NCBI GenBank assembly: GCA_902363575.1
Contig: CABJAJ010000001.1
Span: forward strand, 186,001 to 250,000
Length of the DNA stretch: 64,000 nucleotides
Direction: 5' to 3'
Source: Rikenellaceae bacterium
Lineage (GTDB): Bacteria > Bacteroidota > Bacteroidia > Bacteroidales > Rikenellaceae
Shown here: positions 49,363-58,530 of the stretch, in pieces
Layout: the number at the start of each line of letters is the position of its first letter
Position numbering within the stretch: position 1 is the first letter of the stretch
Program-made: the position numbers and the translations under genes
The notes under the pieces: model-generated
What the model was told of the DNA's origin: nothing
The model's database searches: none
Seen by the model: the letters and a program-made list of their open reading frames with translations, nothing else

Positions 49363-50517
49363 ATGACTTTCATCGATACGATTCTGGCGCACTACGGCTG
49401 GCAGGGGGTGGCGCTTGCGGGGGTGATGCTGACCGCGCTCTGCGTGCAGTTCTACTACTTCCTGTTCGTGTACGGGCGCATCCCCTCCTACCGGATCGGC
49501 CGCCGACCGGCGCGGTTGCGGGAGGCGCCCCCGGTGTCGGTGGTGATCCCCATGTTCTCGGAGGACAACGCCTTCGTCGAGCAAACGCTGCCCCGGATCG
49601 TGGCGCAGGAGTATCCCGATTTCGAGGTCGTGATCGTCTATGTGGGCAGCGACGCGGATTTCTATGAGGACCTGGTGCGCCTGCGACACGCTTTCCCCTG
49701 TGTCACGGTCACCAAAATCCAGCTCGATCCCCGCTTCCCGATCTCGCCCAAGATGGCGCTTAACGTGGGCATCAAGTCCGCGCACAACGAGCATCTCGTC
49801 CTTACCACCACCGATGCCTACCCGCTCTCCGACCGCTGGCTGTCGCTGATGGCCAAGGGGTTCATGCGGGCCGAGGTCGTCGTGGGATATTGCGGCCTGG
49901 AGCCCGCGCGGGGCATCGGGAACTACCTGATGCGCGCCTGGCGGATGATGCATGCCGCGGACTGGCTCGCGAGCGCCGTCAAGGGGCGTCCCTATCGCGG
50001 GATCCGGCACAACCTGGGGTTCACCAAAACCCTCTATTTCGGGGCCAACGGTTTTACGCACCTCAATATGAACATCGGGGAGGACGACCTGTTCATGCAG
50101 AAGATCATGACGCCGGCGAACGTGGGCGTCGTCCTGTCGCCGCGCGCCGCGCTGTGCGAAAAGACCTGGGGCGGCCTGGGCTGGTGGACGCGCACGGTGC
50201 GTTTTTTCGACGCTGCGAAACCGTACTATCCCCGCTGGGTCCGCACCTATGTGGGTTGGGAGATGGGAAGCCGCCTGCTGTTCTGGCTGGCTGTCGCGTG
50301 CGCCCTCGCCGTGATGCCCTGGGAGTACAAGATCGGCGCGGGAGCGCTGCTGCTCGTGCGTTACGGCGTGATCGTGTGGCAGGTGCGGCGTATCGCCCGC
50401 CGGCTGGGAGAGCGCCGTATGTGCGGCCGCTATTTCCTCTACGACCTGCTGAGTCCCTTCTATGCGCTGCTGCTCGGGGTGCTGAACCTGCGTAAGGACG
50501 AACGGGTATGGAGATAG
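49363..50517 (+). CDS. Membrane-associated family 2 glycosyltransferase
   Basis: 384 residues. An N-terminal span (about 13-36), a GT-A domain with PVSVVIPMFSEDN and DAYPLSD (DxD-like position, about 148-154), GEDDLFMQKIM (about 236), and two to three C-terminal hydrophobic spans (FWLAVACALAVMPWEY; GAGALLLVRYGVIVW). The likely products are cell-envelope glycans; acceptor unknown. The first gene of a GT2 - ECF sigma - rsmG run; its last 10 bases overlap the sigma gene. Confidence 0.88.
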   Translation: MTFIDTILAHYGWQGVALAGVMLTALCVQFYYFLFVYGRIPSYRIGRRPARLREAPPVSVVIPMFSEDNAFVEQTLPRIVAQEYPDFEVVIVYVGSDADFYEDLVRLRHAFPCVTVTKIQLDPRFPISPKMALNVGIKSAHNEHLVLTTTDAYPLSDRWLSLMAKGFMRAEVVVGYCGLEPARGIGNYLMRAWRMMHAADWLASAVKGRPYRGIRHNLGFTKTLYFGANGFTHLNMNIGEDDLFMQKIMTPANVGVVLSPRAALCEKTWGGLGWWTRTVRFFDAAKPYYPRWVRTYVGWEMGSRLLFWLAVACALAVMPWEYKIGAGALLLVRYGVIVWQVRRIARRLGERRMCGRYFLYDLLSPFYALLLGVLNLRKDERVWR

Positions 50518-51071
50518 CCGACTATATCGTCGCGGACGACCGGACGCTGGCCGAGCGGGTGATCGGGGGCGACGCCGTGGCGTTCGAGTTCCTGTTCAAC
50601 CGCTACAAGGAGGCGATCCGGCGTCTTTTCGTGCAACGTCTGGGCAGCGACCGCGACGCCGACGACCTGTTGCAGGAGACTTTCATCAAGGTCTATATCC
50701 ACATCCACCGTTACAGTCCGGAATTCACGTTCGGGCAGTGGGTATATACCATCGCCCGCAATACGTTCATCGACTTCGTGCGCCGGCGGCAGGAGGATTT
50801 GCCTTTCGACGAGAAGTTTTCGGCCCCCGTTTCGAGCGCTCCGACCCCCGAGGAGCGCTTCATCAACCTCCAGCAGCGGGCGCAGATCGACCACTACCTC
50901 GGGCGGCTCGCGCCGCGCTACCGGCAGTTGATCGTCATGCGCTTTTTCGACGAGTACTCCTACGAGGAGATCGCCGAGAAGCTCGCCCTGCCGCTCGGGA
51001 CGGTCAAAACCCAGATTCACCGCGCCCGCGAGCAGATGTGCCGGCTCATCACTGCGGGCGAGCAAAGCTGA
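50508..51071 (+). CDS. ECF-family RNA polymerase sigma factor
   Basis: 187 residues. Region 2 (FEFLFNRYKEAIRRLFVQRLGSDRDADDLLQETFIKVYIHIHRY; FGQWVYTIARNTFIDFVRRR) and region 4 (LAPRYRQLIVMRFFDEYSYEEIAEKLALPLGTVKTQIHRAREQM) are complete. No anti-sigma factor is adjacent; the next gene is rsmG after 7 bases, and the previous is a glycosyltransferase with a 10-base overlap. Its regulon may concern the envelope, but that is a guess. Confidence 0.92.
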   Translation: MEIADYIVADDRTLAERVIGGDAVAFEFLFNRYKEAIRRLFVQRLGSDRDADDLLQETFIKVYIHIHRYSPEFTFGQWVYTIARNTFIDFVRRRQEDLPFDEKFSAPVSSAPTPEERFINLQQRAQIDHYLGRLAPRYRQLIVMRFFDEYSYEEIAEKLALPLGTVKTQIHRAREQMCRLITAGEQS

Positions 51072-51078
51072 CAACAGG

Positions 51079-51708
51079 ATGGAGCTTATCGAACGCTATT
51101 TCCCGGACCTCACGAGCGAGCAGCGGCGGCAGTTCGCCCTGCTCGGAAGCCTCTATGCGACGTGGAATGCCCGCATCAACGTCATCTCCCGCAAGGATCA
51201 GGAGCAGCTCTACCTGCGCCATGTGCTCCACTCGCTGGCCATCGCCCGCGTCTGCCGCTTCGACGCCGGGGCACGGGTGCTCGACGTCGGCTGCGGCGGC
51301 GGATTCCCGGGGGTGCCGCTGGCGATCCTCTTTCCGGAGGCCCGGTTCATGGCCGTGGATTCCATCCGCAAGAAGATCGCCGTCGTGGAGGCCGTCGCCG
51401 AGGGGATCGGGCTGCGCAACCTCGAAGCGCGATGTCTGCGTGCCGAGCAGCTTCCGGCGCGGAGTTTCGATTACGCGGTTTCCCGTGCGGTGACGCAGAT
51501 GCCTGTTTTTGTCGGATGGGTGTGGGACAAGCTCGTGCCGGGGCGTAGGGGGTCGCTGCCCAACGGGATTCTCTATCTCAAGGGGGGCGACCTGACCGAC
51601 GAGCTCGCCGGAACGGGGATGGCGTGGCGGCGTTTCGCCATCGCCGATTTTTTCGACGAGCCGTTTTTCGAGACCAAACAGGTGGTCTATACTCCGAAAA
51701 CCCGATAG
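51079..51708 (+). CDS. rsmG: 16S rRNA (guanine(527)-N(7))-methyltransferase
   Basis: 209 residues. WNARINVISRKDQEQLYLRHVLHSLAI, the SAM loop VLDVGCGGGFPGVPLAILFP, and VSRAVTQMPVFVGWV match RsmG/GidB. It makes m7G527 in 16S rRNA; in some bacteria its loss gives low-level streptomycin resistance. It is the third gene of the run from the tandem-repeat promoter. About 170 bases without a gene follow. Confidence 0.95.
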   Translation: MELIERYFPDLTSEQRRQFALLGSLYATWNARINVISRKDQEQLYLRHVLHSLAIARVCRFDAGARVLDVGCGGGFPGVPLAILFPEARFMAVDSIRKKIAVVEAVAEGIGLRNLEARCLRAEQLPARSFDYAVSRAVTQMPVFVGWVWDKLVPGRRGSLPNGILYLKGGDLTDELAGTGMAWRRFAIADFFDEPFFETKQVVYTPKTR

Positions 51709-51876
51709 GAAATATCCCTGCCAGCTCGGCGCTTATGGCGGATTGCTTGGAGACCGCACACAATGCGGAGCGAGAGGTCATGCCGTTTGCGCCGTTGCAG
51801 TGTGCGACGGCTGCCGCCGCAACGTCCGGCGGCGGGCCGCTGCGCGTGCGGTGCGAACGGGTCGATTCGCCTCGGC

Positions 51877-52305
51877 CTATCGTTCCCGTGTCTGCTTTTG
51901 CCGGTCGAGGATCGTGCGCAGGTCGTCCATGAAGGTTTCGGCGTCGGAAGCCCCCTGGATGCGTCCCAGAAGATCGCCCGCCGTGTCGAAAATCAGGTAG
52001 GTCGGGATGGAGCGGACGCCGTATTGCTGCGAGAGGGCCTTGCCCGTGGAGCGATCCACGTCGTATTTGGCGGCAACGAACCACCGCTCCATGAATTCGC
52101 CCACGTCCCGGCGGGAAAAGACGTCGCGCTCCATCGTGCGGCAGGGGCCGCACCAGGTGGCATAGAGGTCGATGAATACCAGCTTGCCCGATTCGAGGGC
52201 CTTTTTGCGTACGCTGTCCGTGGAGCCCGTTTCAAAGCGCACCTGGGCCTGAACGGTCGTCGCACCGAGTGCGAGCGCCGCCAGAATGAGAAGGATTCGT
52301 TTCAT
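51877..52305 (-). CDS. Secreted thioredoxin-fold protein
   Basis: 142 residues. A signal peptide (MKRILLILAALALGATTVQAQ) then a thioredoxin domain with Cys52 and Cys55 (LYATWCGPCRTMERDVF) and the cis-proline segment GVRSIPTYLIFD. The CGPC active site marks a reducing thioredoxin, but in the periplasm it may act in disulfide or thiol maintenance. It follows rlmN by 37 bases and is probably in the same transcript. Confidence 0.9.
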   Translation of the reverse strand: MKRILLILAALALGATTVQAQVRFETGSTDSVRKKALESGKLVFIDLYATWCGPCRTMERDVFSRRDVGEFMERWFVAAKYDVDRSTGKALSQQYGVRSIPTYLIFDTAGDLLGRIQGASDAETFMDDLRTILDRQKQTRER

Positions 52306-52342
52306 AGGATGTCTTGTTGGTACGGAGTTCCCGCCGCGAAAA

Positions 52343-53371
52343 CTATTCCAAATTCGTCCGCACGGTGCTCAGCAGCCCGCAGGCGGCGCGGATGTCCTCG
52401 CCTCGCGACGCCCGGACGGTCGTCATGATCCCCCTGCGGGTGAGCCCGTCGCGGAACCGCACGATCTCCTCTTCGGGCGGCGAGAAGAAGGGGGAGCCGG
52501 GAATCCGGTGGAAGCGGATCAGGTTGATGCGGCAGTGCATGCCCCCGAGCAGGCGGACGAGCTCGCGCAGGTGGCGGGGCGAGTCGTTGAGCCCGGCGAG
52601 CAGGATGTATTCAAACGAAAGACGGCGTTGGTGCGAAAAGTCGCAGCGCCGCAGCGTATCGAGCAGTCCGTGCAGGGGCCACGCCCGCTCGACGGGCATG
52701 ATTGCGGCCCGCTCTTCAGGAAAAGGGTTGTGCAGGCTGACGGCCACATGCACCTGCGTTTCCCGCAGCAGCCGCTCCAGGTCGCTCCCCACCCCGGCCG
52801 TGGAGACCGTTATGCGCGTCGGCGACCAGCCGAATCCCTGCTCCGAGGTGAGGATTCCGAGCGCCGCGAGCACGTTGTCCGTATTGTCCAGCGGCTCGCC
52901 CATCCCCATGAATACGAGGTTGGTAAGACGTTCCCGCTCGGGGAGCGACCCGATCTGGTTGAGGATTTCGTTGGGGGTGAGCGAATGGGTGAACCCCTGC
53001 TTCCCGGTGGCGCAGAAACGGCACCCCATGCGGCATCCCGCCTGCGAGGAGACGCAGAGCGTCGCCCGGTCGCGGTCGGGAATGTAAGCCGACTCCACGA
53101 AGGCGCCCTGCCGGGTAGCGAAAAGGTATTTCTTCGTGCCGTCGGACGAGACATCCGCACGGCAGGGGGCCTGACGTCCCACCTCGTAACGCGATGCCAG
53201 ACGCACACGCGCGGGAGCCGACAGATCGGTCATCGCATCGATGGTTGGGGCATGGCGCCGGTAGAGCCAGCGCGCCATCTGCCCGGCGGCGAAGCGGGGC
53301 AGCCCCTCGGCGGCGGCAAGGGCCCCGAGTTCGGCGGGAGTCATTCCGTAAAGCGGTTGCAGGGTGCTCAT
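52343..53371 (-). CDS. rlmN: Dual-specificity RNA methyltransferase RlmN
   Basis: 342 residues from the ATG at 53371. The radical SAM cluster is Cys113, Cys117 and Cys120 (SQAGCRMGCRFCATG), with GMGEPLDN, and the C-terminal SRGEDIRAACGLL holds the cysteine that forms the methyl adduct. RlmN makes m2A2503 in 23S rRNA and m2A37 in some tRNAs. A -7 box lies upstream; the thioredoxin gene follows. Confidence 0.94.
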   Translation of the reverse strand: MSTLQPLYGMTPAELGALAAAEGLPRFAAGQMARWLYRRHAPTIDAMTDLSAPARVRLASRYEVGRQAPCRADVSSDGTKKYLFATRQGAFVESAYIPDRDRATLCVSSQAGCRMGCRFCATGKQGFTHSLTPNEILNQIGSLPERERLTNLVFMGMGEPLDNTDNVLAALGILTSEQGFGWSPTRITVSTAGVGSDLERLLRETQVHVAVSLHNPFPEERAAIMPVERAWPLHGLLDTLRRCDFSHQRRLSFEYILLAGLNDSPRHLRELVRLLGGMHCRINLIRFHRIPGSPFFSPPEEEIVRFRDGLTRRGIMTTVRASRGEDIRAACGLLSTVRTNLE

Positions 53372-53402
53372 GGGCGTGTTTGCGGGACGGATCGGTCGCG
53401 TG

Positions 53403-53410
53403 CAAAAATA
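53403..53410 (-). promoter_or_regulatory. -7 box of rlmN
   Basis: TATTTTTG on the minus strand, 32 bases before the ATG at 53371. It supports 53371 over a longer upstream frame whose extra part is AT-rich. Confidence 0.5.
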
Positions 53411-53463
53411 GACAAAAAATAAAGATTTTTGGCCGTATTCGCACTGTTTTTGATTTTTATCCC

Positions 53464-53492
53464 TATATTTGTGGGTACATAGCGCGCTATGT
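53464..53492 (+). promoter_or_regulatory. tonB-type gene promoter with a 16-bp palindrome
   Basis: The -7 box TATATTTG is at 53464-53471. Immediately downstream, ACATAGCGCGCTATGT (53477-53492) is a perfect palindrome covering the expected transcription start. It could be a repressor operator or a leader hairpin. Confidence 0.6.
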
Positions 53493-53528
53493 GAATTTTC
53501 GACCGATAACAATTAAACGAAACGATAA

Positions 53529-54212
53529 ATGGAAATCAAGAAATCACGCAAGGCCGACCTGCAGAACAAGCGGGGTCTGTTGCTTGAAATCGGACTGATC
53601 GTGGCGCTTCTGGCCGTGATCGTCGCTTTCTCGTACACCCCCAGCGAGCACCGGATCGACAAAGTGGATCTCAATTACGGCCCGATCGAGGAGGAGATGA
53701 CCGATATCACCATTCAGGATCAGAAGCCGCCCGAGATGCCCAAGAAGGTGGAGATGAATGTTATTACCGACATGCTCCAGGTCGTGACCAACGACACCAA
53801 GATCACCACGGACGTCGATTTCGCTGAGTTCGACGAGAGTACCGAGATCGTGCAGCAGGTGGTCGTCAAGGAGGAGGAGATCGTCGAGGAGGAGATTTTC
53901 GTCACGGCCGAGACGATGCCTTCGTTCATGGGAGGCGATCTGGGCGTGTTCCGTAACTGGGTGCAGAAGCAGCTCAACTACCCGCCCATCGCGCAGGAGA
54001 ACGGCATCCAGGGCAAGGTCATCATCCAGTTCGTGGTCGAGAAGGACGGTCGCCTGACCAACGTTCAGGTGTTGAGTACGCCCGACCGCTCGCTTTCGGA
54101 GGAGGCCGTGCGCGTGCTGCAGCTGTCGCCCCGTTGGAGCCCCGGCAAGCAGCGCAACCAGCCCGTGCGCATTAAATATACGCTTCCGGTCGATTTCCGG
54201 ATTCAGAACTGA
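53529..54212 (+). CDS. tonB: TonB-family energy-transducing protein
   Basis: 227 residues. One N-terminal membrane anchor (about 16-36, GLLLEIGLIVALLAVIVAFSY), a charged periplasmic spacer with many Glu and Val (about 110-125, VVVKEEEIVEEEIFV), and a C-terminal TonB domain (YPPIAQENGIQGKVIIQFVVEKDGRLTNVQVLSTPDRSLSEEAVRVL). The spacer has few prolines compared with classic TonB. It transfers proton-motive energy to outer-membrane transporters. It is monocistronic, with a hairpin after the stop. No exbB or exbD is nearby. Confidence 0.92.
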   Translation: MEIKKSRKADLQNKRGLLLEIGLIVALLAVIVAFSYTPSEHRIDKVDLNYGPIEEEMTDITIQDQKPPEMPKKVEMNVITDMLQVVTNDTKITTDVDFAEFDESTEIVQQVVVKEEEIVEEEIFVTAETMPSFMGGDLGVFRNWVQKQLNYPPIAQENGIQGKVIIQFVVEKDGRLTNVQVLSTPDRSLSEEAVRVLQLSPRWSPGKQRNQPVRIKYTLPVDFRIQN

Positions 54213-54231
54213 TCGGCGTTAAGAGCAGTTG

Positions 54232-54265
54232 TAAGGGTATCCTTTTTGCGGGGTACCCTTATTTA
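54232..54265 (+). terminator. Terminator after the tonB-type gene
   Basis: TAAGGGTA (54232-54239) pairs with TACCCTTA (54254-54261), extended by CC/GG inside. TTTAT follows. It lies 20 bases after the stop and before hflX. Confidence 0.65.
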
Positions 54266-54315
54266 TCGGCCCTATGCGGGGACGCTCCCGGCCGAGGGCA
54301 TTAAGCGAAACGAGA

Positions 54316-55536
54316 ATGGCGGAACAGCAAATCAATAAGCAGCCGGTTGCACAGGCGGAAGCTCCGGAGCGCGAGCGGGCGGTGCTCGTCGCGGTCGTGC
54401 GCGACGGACAGGATCCGCGACAGGCTGCGGAGTACCTCGACGAACTGGAATTTCTGGCCGAAACGGCCGATATCGTGTGTGTCCGCCGCTTCACCCAGCG
54501 GCTCGCACAGCCTTCGGCCCGGATATACGTGGGGCCCGGCAAGCTGGAGGAGATCGCAGCCTGGTGCGGGGACAATGCGATCGACGTGGTGATTTTCGAC
54601 GACGAGCTCTCCCCCTCCCAGACCCGCAACATCGAGCGTGCGATGCCCTGCCGCATTCTCGACCGCACGCGGCTGATTCTGGATATCTTCATGCGCCGCG
54701 CCCAGACGGCCTATGCCAAGGCGCAGGTGCAGTTGGCCAACTACGAATACATGCTGCCCCGGCTCGCGGGCATGTGGACGCACCTGGAACGGCAGCGCGG
54801 CGGGACGGGTACGCGCGGCGGTGCGGGCGAACGCGAGATCGAGACCGACCGCCGCATCGTGCGCGGCCGCATCGCCAAACTCAAGGAGGAGCTGCAGAAG
54901 ATCGACCGCCAGATGGCCGTTCAGCGCTCGAACCGCGGATCGCTGGTGCGGGTCGCGCTGGTCGGATACACCAACGTCGGCAAATCGACGCTGATGAACC
55001 TGATCGCCAAGAGCGAGGTTTTCGCCGAGAACAAGCTCTTCGCCACGCTCGACACGACCGTGCGCAAGGTGGTTTTCGACAACCTCCCTTTCCTGCTGTC
55101 GGATACGGTGGGGTTCATCCGCAAGCTGCCCACGCAGCTTATCGAGTCGTTCAAATCGACGCTCGACGAGGTGCGCGAAGCCGACCTGTTGCTGCACGTG
55201 GTGGATATTTCGCATCCGCAGTTCGAGGAGCAGATCGGGGTGGTGCGCCAGACGCTGGCCGACATCGGAGCGGGAGACAAACCCGTATTCCTGGTGTTCA
55301 ACAAGATCGACGCCTATACCTGTGTCGAAAAGGAGGAGGACGACCTCACGCCCCCCACGCGCGAAAACATCACGCTCGACGAGCTGAAAGGGAGTTGGAT
55401 CGCGCGGGCCAATACCCCCTGCATCTTCATTTCGGCCCGCGAGCGGACAAACATCGACAAGCTGCGGGAGGATCTTTACGGCATGGTGCGCGAAATCCAT
55501 GCGGGACGCTACCCCTTCAACAACTTCCTTTATTAG
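54316..55536 (+). CDS. hflX: GTPase HflX
   Basis: 406 residues from MAEQQINKQP. The N-terminal HflX domain (YVGPGKLEEIAAWC; VVIFDDELSPSQTRNIE; GGTGTRGGAGEREIETDRR, the conserved Gly-rich linker) precedes a G domain with Walker A VGYTNVGKST (about 206-215), DTVGFIRKLP and NKID. It binds the 50S subunit and splits stalled or hibernating ribosomes. The ATG at 54316 is preferred over the more distant one at 54274, which has no family support. Confidence 0.94.
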   Translation: MAEQQINKQPVAQAEAPERERAVLVAVVRDGQDPRQAAEYLDELEFLAETADIVCVRRFTQRLAQPSARIYVGPGKLEEIAAWCGDNAIDVVIFDDELSPSQTRNIERAMPCRILDRTRLILDIFMRRAQTAYAKAQVQLANYEYMLPRLAGMWTHLERQRGGTGTRGGAGEREIETDRRIVRGRIAKLKEELQKIDRQMAVQRSNRGSLVRVALVGYTNVGKSTLMNLIAKSEVFAENKLFATLDTTVRKVVFDNLPFLLSDTVGFIRKLPTQLIESFKSTLDEVREADLLLHVVDISHPQFEEQIGVVRQTLADIGAGDKPVFLVFNKIDAYTCVEKEEDDLTPPTRENITLDELKGSWIARANTPCIFISARERTNIDKLREDLYGMVREIHAGRYPFNNFLY

Positions 55537-55564
55537 CCGCCAAACCAACCAATTACATAGCCGT

Positions 55565-56218
55565 ATGTTGCATATCCTCAGCGAGCAGAACACCGTGCTC
55601 AACAAGTTCATCGCCGAAATCCGGGACAAGACGGTTCAGCGGGATTCCATGCGTTTTCGCCGCAACCTGGAGCGGATCGGCGAGGTGACCGCCTACGAGA
55701 TTTCCAAGACCTTCGATTACGCGGTGCGCACCGTCGAGACCCCGCTGGGGGAGGCCTCCGTCGCAATCATCGCCGACCAGCTCGTGCTGGCCACGATTCT
55801 GCGGGCCGGACTGCCGTTCCATCAGGGTTTTCTCAACTACTTCGACGATGCGCAGAACGCTTTCGTCTCGGCCTACCGCAAGAGCACCAAGGACGGCAAG
55901 TTCAAGGTCAAGGTCGAATACATCTCGTGCGGCGACCTGGAGGGCAAAACGCTGCTGCTGGTCGATCCGATGCTGGCGACCGGCTCCTCGCTGGTGCTCG
56001 CCTACAATGCCCTCTGTGAGAAGGGCGGCACCCCGCGCCATACCCATGTGGCTTCGGTGATCGCCAGCGAACAGGGGATCGATTACCTTCAGCGCAACAT
56101 GCCGGCGAAAGAGACTACCGTCTGGTGCTCGGCCGTGGACGAGGAGCTTACTTCGCGCTCCTACATCGTGCCCGGCATCGGCGATGCGGGCGATCTGGCT
56201 TACGGCGAGAAGGTCTGA
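55565..56218 (+). CDS. upp: Uracil phosphoribosyltransferase
   Basis: 217 residues. MLHILSEQNTVLNKFI, ILRAGLPFHQGFLNYF, the PRPP loop LVDPMLATGSSLVLAY and PGIGDAGDLAYG are UPRTase signatures. It salvages uracil to UMP. The start at 55565 lies 28 bases after hflX. Confidence 0.94.
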   Translation: MLHILSEQNTVLNKFIAEIRDKTVQRDSMRFRRNLERIGEVTAYEISKTFDYAVRTVETPLGEASVAIIADQLVLATILRAGLPFHQGFLNYFDDAQNAFVSAYRKSTKDGKFKVKVEYISCGDLEGKTLLLVDPMLATGSSLVLAYNALCEKGGTPRHTHVASVIASEQGIDYLQRNMPAKETTVWCSAVDEELTSRSYIVPGIGDAGDLAYGEKV

Positions 56219-56544
56219 CGCGGCGCGTCCGGCCGAAGCGCTGCCGGCTTGCCGCGCAGCGTGTTGCCGAAGTGTCCGCAGCCGGTCATGCCGGGTCGGC
56301 GTGGAAGGCTGTCCGTGCCCGGGCCGGGGCATAGTGCTTCCCGGCGTGGCTTCTGCCGGATCGGGTTACGTCGTCCGGAATCTGCAAGCCGCAGGGCCGG
56401 GGTATGGTCGCCGGGCGATCCGGCCAGTCGATCGGAATTTGCGCGGGGTTGGAGCCTCTGCTGACGGGTCTTGTACCGCCGACGGAGAACCGCTCGGTTT
56501 CGTTCCGGTCGGATTGCGGAAATCGTGAAATTTGGCAAGCGAAC
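56219..56544. other. Intergenic stretch without a recognisable gene
   Basis: About 326 GC-rich bases between upp and the sulfatase gene. Open frames in both strands lack family features. No clear promoter; GAAATTTG at 56527-56534 is one base off the -7 consensus and could serve the sulfatase gene. Confidence 0.5.
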
Positions 56545-58377
56545 ATGAAACGTCGTCTCCTTTTTTTGGTCATCCTGTTTTGCTGCACGGTCGCGCTGCT
56601 GGCCCTGCAGAAACCCCTGTTCATGCTATGGTATGCCCGCGAGGGCTTTTCGGCTGGCGAGTGGCTGGCGGTCGTATGGCACGGGCTGACCCTCGATGCG
56701 ACCGTCGCGGGTTACATCGCAGCCCCGGCGGTGGTGCTGACGCTCTGTTCGCTGTGGCTCTCCCTGCGCGACCGTACATGGCGGATTCTGCTGCGCATCT
56801 GGCTCTATGCCGCCGCCCTGCTGACAGCGGCCGTCGTAGCCGGCGATCTGGGGCTTTACGGCTACTGGGGTTTTCGGATCGACGGCTCGGTGCTGCTCTA
56901 CCTCGCACGTCCGCGTGAGGCGATGGCGAGTGTGACGACGGCCGATGTGCTGCCCGTGGCGACGGTCTTCCTGCTTTATGGGGCGCTGATGATCGGAGTT
57001 TATACGCTCGTGACCCGGATTTTCAGCGGTGCGCGCGTGCGCAACCGCCTCGTCTGGACGCTCGCGGTCCTGCTGCTCGGCGGCCTGGATTTCCTGGCGA
57101 TCCGCGGCGGGGTGAGCGTGGCAACGGCCAACATCTCGAAAGTTTACTTCAGCGACCGGATGGTGCTGAACCATGCGGCCACCAATCCGGTTTTTTCGCT
57201 CCTTTCGACCGTGGGCGGGAACGAGGATTATGCCTCTTATTACCCTTTTTTCGACGAGGAGCGCCTGTTGGCCGTGTTCGAGCCTCTGCGCGGCGACAGG
57301 ACGCCGGACGAGGGCACCGAGTCGCTTTTGACCACGTCGCGTCCCAACGTGGTGGTGGTGATCCTGGAGAGTTTCGGCCGCACACTCTTCGACGAGCGGA
57401 TCGACGGTCGGTGGGTGATGCCCAACCTGCGACGCTATCGGGACCAGGGGGTGTGGTTTGAAAATTTTTTCGCCAACTCCTACCGTACCGACCGGGGCGA
57501 GGCGGCGATCCTGAGCGGCTACCCGGCCCAAACCCGCATGTCGATCATGAAGCTGCCGGGCAAGAGCCGCACGCTCCCTTCGGTGGCCCGCTCGCTCGGA
57601 CGCGAGGGCTATGCTTCGACGTTCGTGTACGGCGGCGACCTGAATTTCACCAACCAGGCCTCCTACATGTACGGCACGGGCTGGCAGCGGCTCGTGTGGC
57701 AGAAGGAGATGCGTTTCGACGCCCCGACCTCCAAATGGGGCTATGCCGACGACGTGGTGACCGCCTTCTTCACCGATGAGGTGCTCGCCCTCTCGGAGTG
57801 CGGGAAACCCTTTCTGGCGGGGCTGCTGACGCTCAGCAGCCACGAGCCGTTCGAGGTGCCCTATGATAAGTTCGATGACAAGGTGCTCAACGCCATGGCT
57901 TTTACGGACGAATGTGTCGGCCGGATGATCGACCGGTGGCGGGATTCGCCCGCATGGGACAACCTGCTGGTCGTGCTGGTGGCCGACCACGCCTACTCCT
58001 ACCCTTACGGCATCGCGTACAACGTGCCTTTGCGCCACCGCATTCCCATGATCTGGACGGGCGGCGCAGTGCGGGGCCCCCGCACGGTGGAGACCTACGC
58101 TTCGCAGATCGATTTCGCCGCCACCCTGCTCGCGCAAATGGGGATCGGGCACGGGGATTTCCGCTTCAGCAAAAACGTGTTGTCTCCTGCGACCCCCCCC
58201 CGCAGGTTTGCCTATTACACCTTCAACGACGGGTTCGGAGTCGTGGATGCGACGGGCGAGACGGTTTACGACTGTACGGCCGGCGGAACGATTCTCGAAA
58301 ACGGTCCCGACAGCGGGCGGCTCGACGTCGGAAAGGCGATGTTGCAGGCCACTTACCGGGATATCGGGGAGCGGTAG
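56545..58377 (+). CDS. LTA-synthase-like membrane sulfatase (alkaline-phosphatase superfamily)
   Basis: 610 residues from MKRRLLFLVILF. Five membrane spans in the first ~200 residues, then a periplasmic sulfatase-type domain: NVVVVILESFGRT (about 269), MPNLRRYRDQGVWFENFFANSYRTDRGEAAILSGYP with the probable Thr nucleophile, FVYGGDLNF, TLSSHEPFEVP and VADHAYSYPYG. This is the arrangement of LtaS and OpgB-type phosphoglycerol transferases. Gram-negative Bacteroidota lack teichoic acids, so a phosphoglycerol or phosphoethanolamine modification of envelope glycans or lipids is more likely. Start chosen at the hydrophobic N-terminus. Confidence 0.88.
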   Translation: MKRRLLFLVILFCCTVALLALQKPLFMLWYAREGFSAGEWLAVVWHGLTLDATVAGYIAAPAVVLTLCSLWLSLRDRTWRILLRIWLYAAALLTAAVVAGDLGLYGYWGFRIDGSVLLYLARPREAMASVTTADVLPVATVFLLYGALMIGVYTLVTRIFSGARVRNRLVWTLAVLLLGGLDFLAIRGGVSVATANISKVYFSDRMVLNHAATNPVFSLLSTVGGNEDYASYYPFFDEERLLAVFEPLRGDRTPDEGTESLLTTSRPNVVVVILESFGRTLFDERIDGRWVMPNLRRYRDQGVWFENFFANSYRTDRGEAAILSGYPAQTRMSIMKLPGKSRTLPSVARSLGREGYASTFVYGGDLNFTNQASYMYGTGWQRLVWQKEMRFDAPTSKWGYADDVVTAFFTDEVLALSECGKPFLAGLLTLSSHEPFEVPYDKFDDKVLNAMAFTDECVGRMIDRWRDSPAWDNLLVVLVADHAYSYPYGIAYNVPLRHRIPMIWTGGAVRGPRTVETYASQIDFAATLLAQMGIGHGDFRFSKNVLSPATPPRRFAYYTFNDGFGVVDATGETVYDCTAGGTILENGPDSGRLDVGKAMLQATYRDIGER

Positions 58378-58530
58378 CCATGCGGACCGGGCGCGGTCGG
58401 GCGTCGGCCACGTGCAGCGCGGAGGATGAGGCCCCTTGTGCGGCGGAGTGTGCGACCGTACGGGAGCGTGCGGCGCGGTTCCGGTTGTCGCCGGGGCGTT
58501 TTCGGGAATGGGAAAGGCCGAATTTGAATT

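Noticed and set aside
48964-49366. Short frames in the tandem-repeat region
   Set aside because: Their repeated peptides simply reflect the ~73-base DNA repeats, which look like promoter modules rather than coding units.
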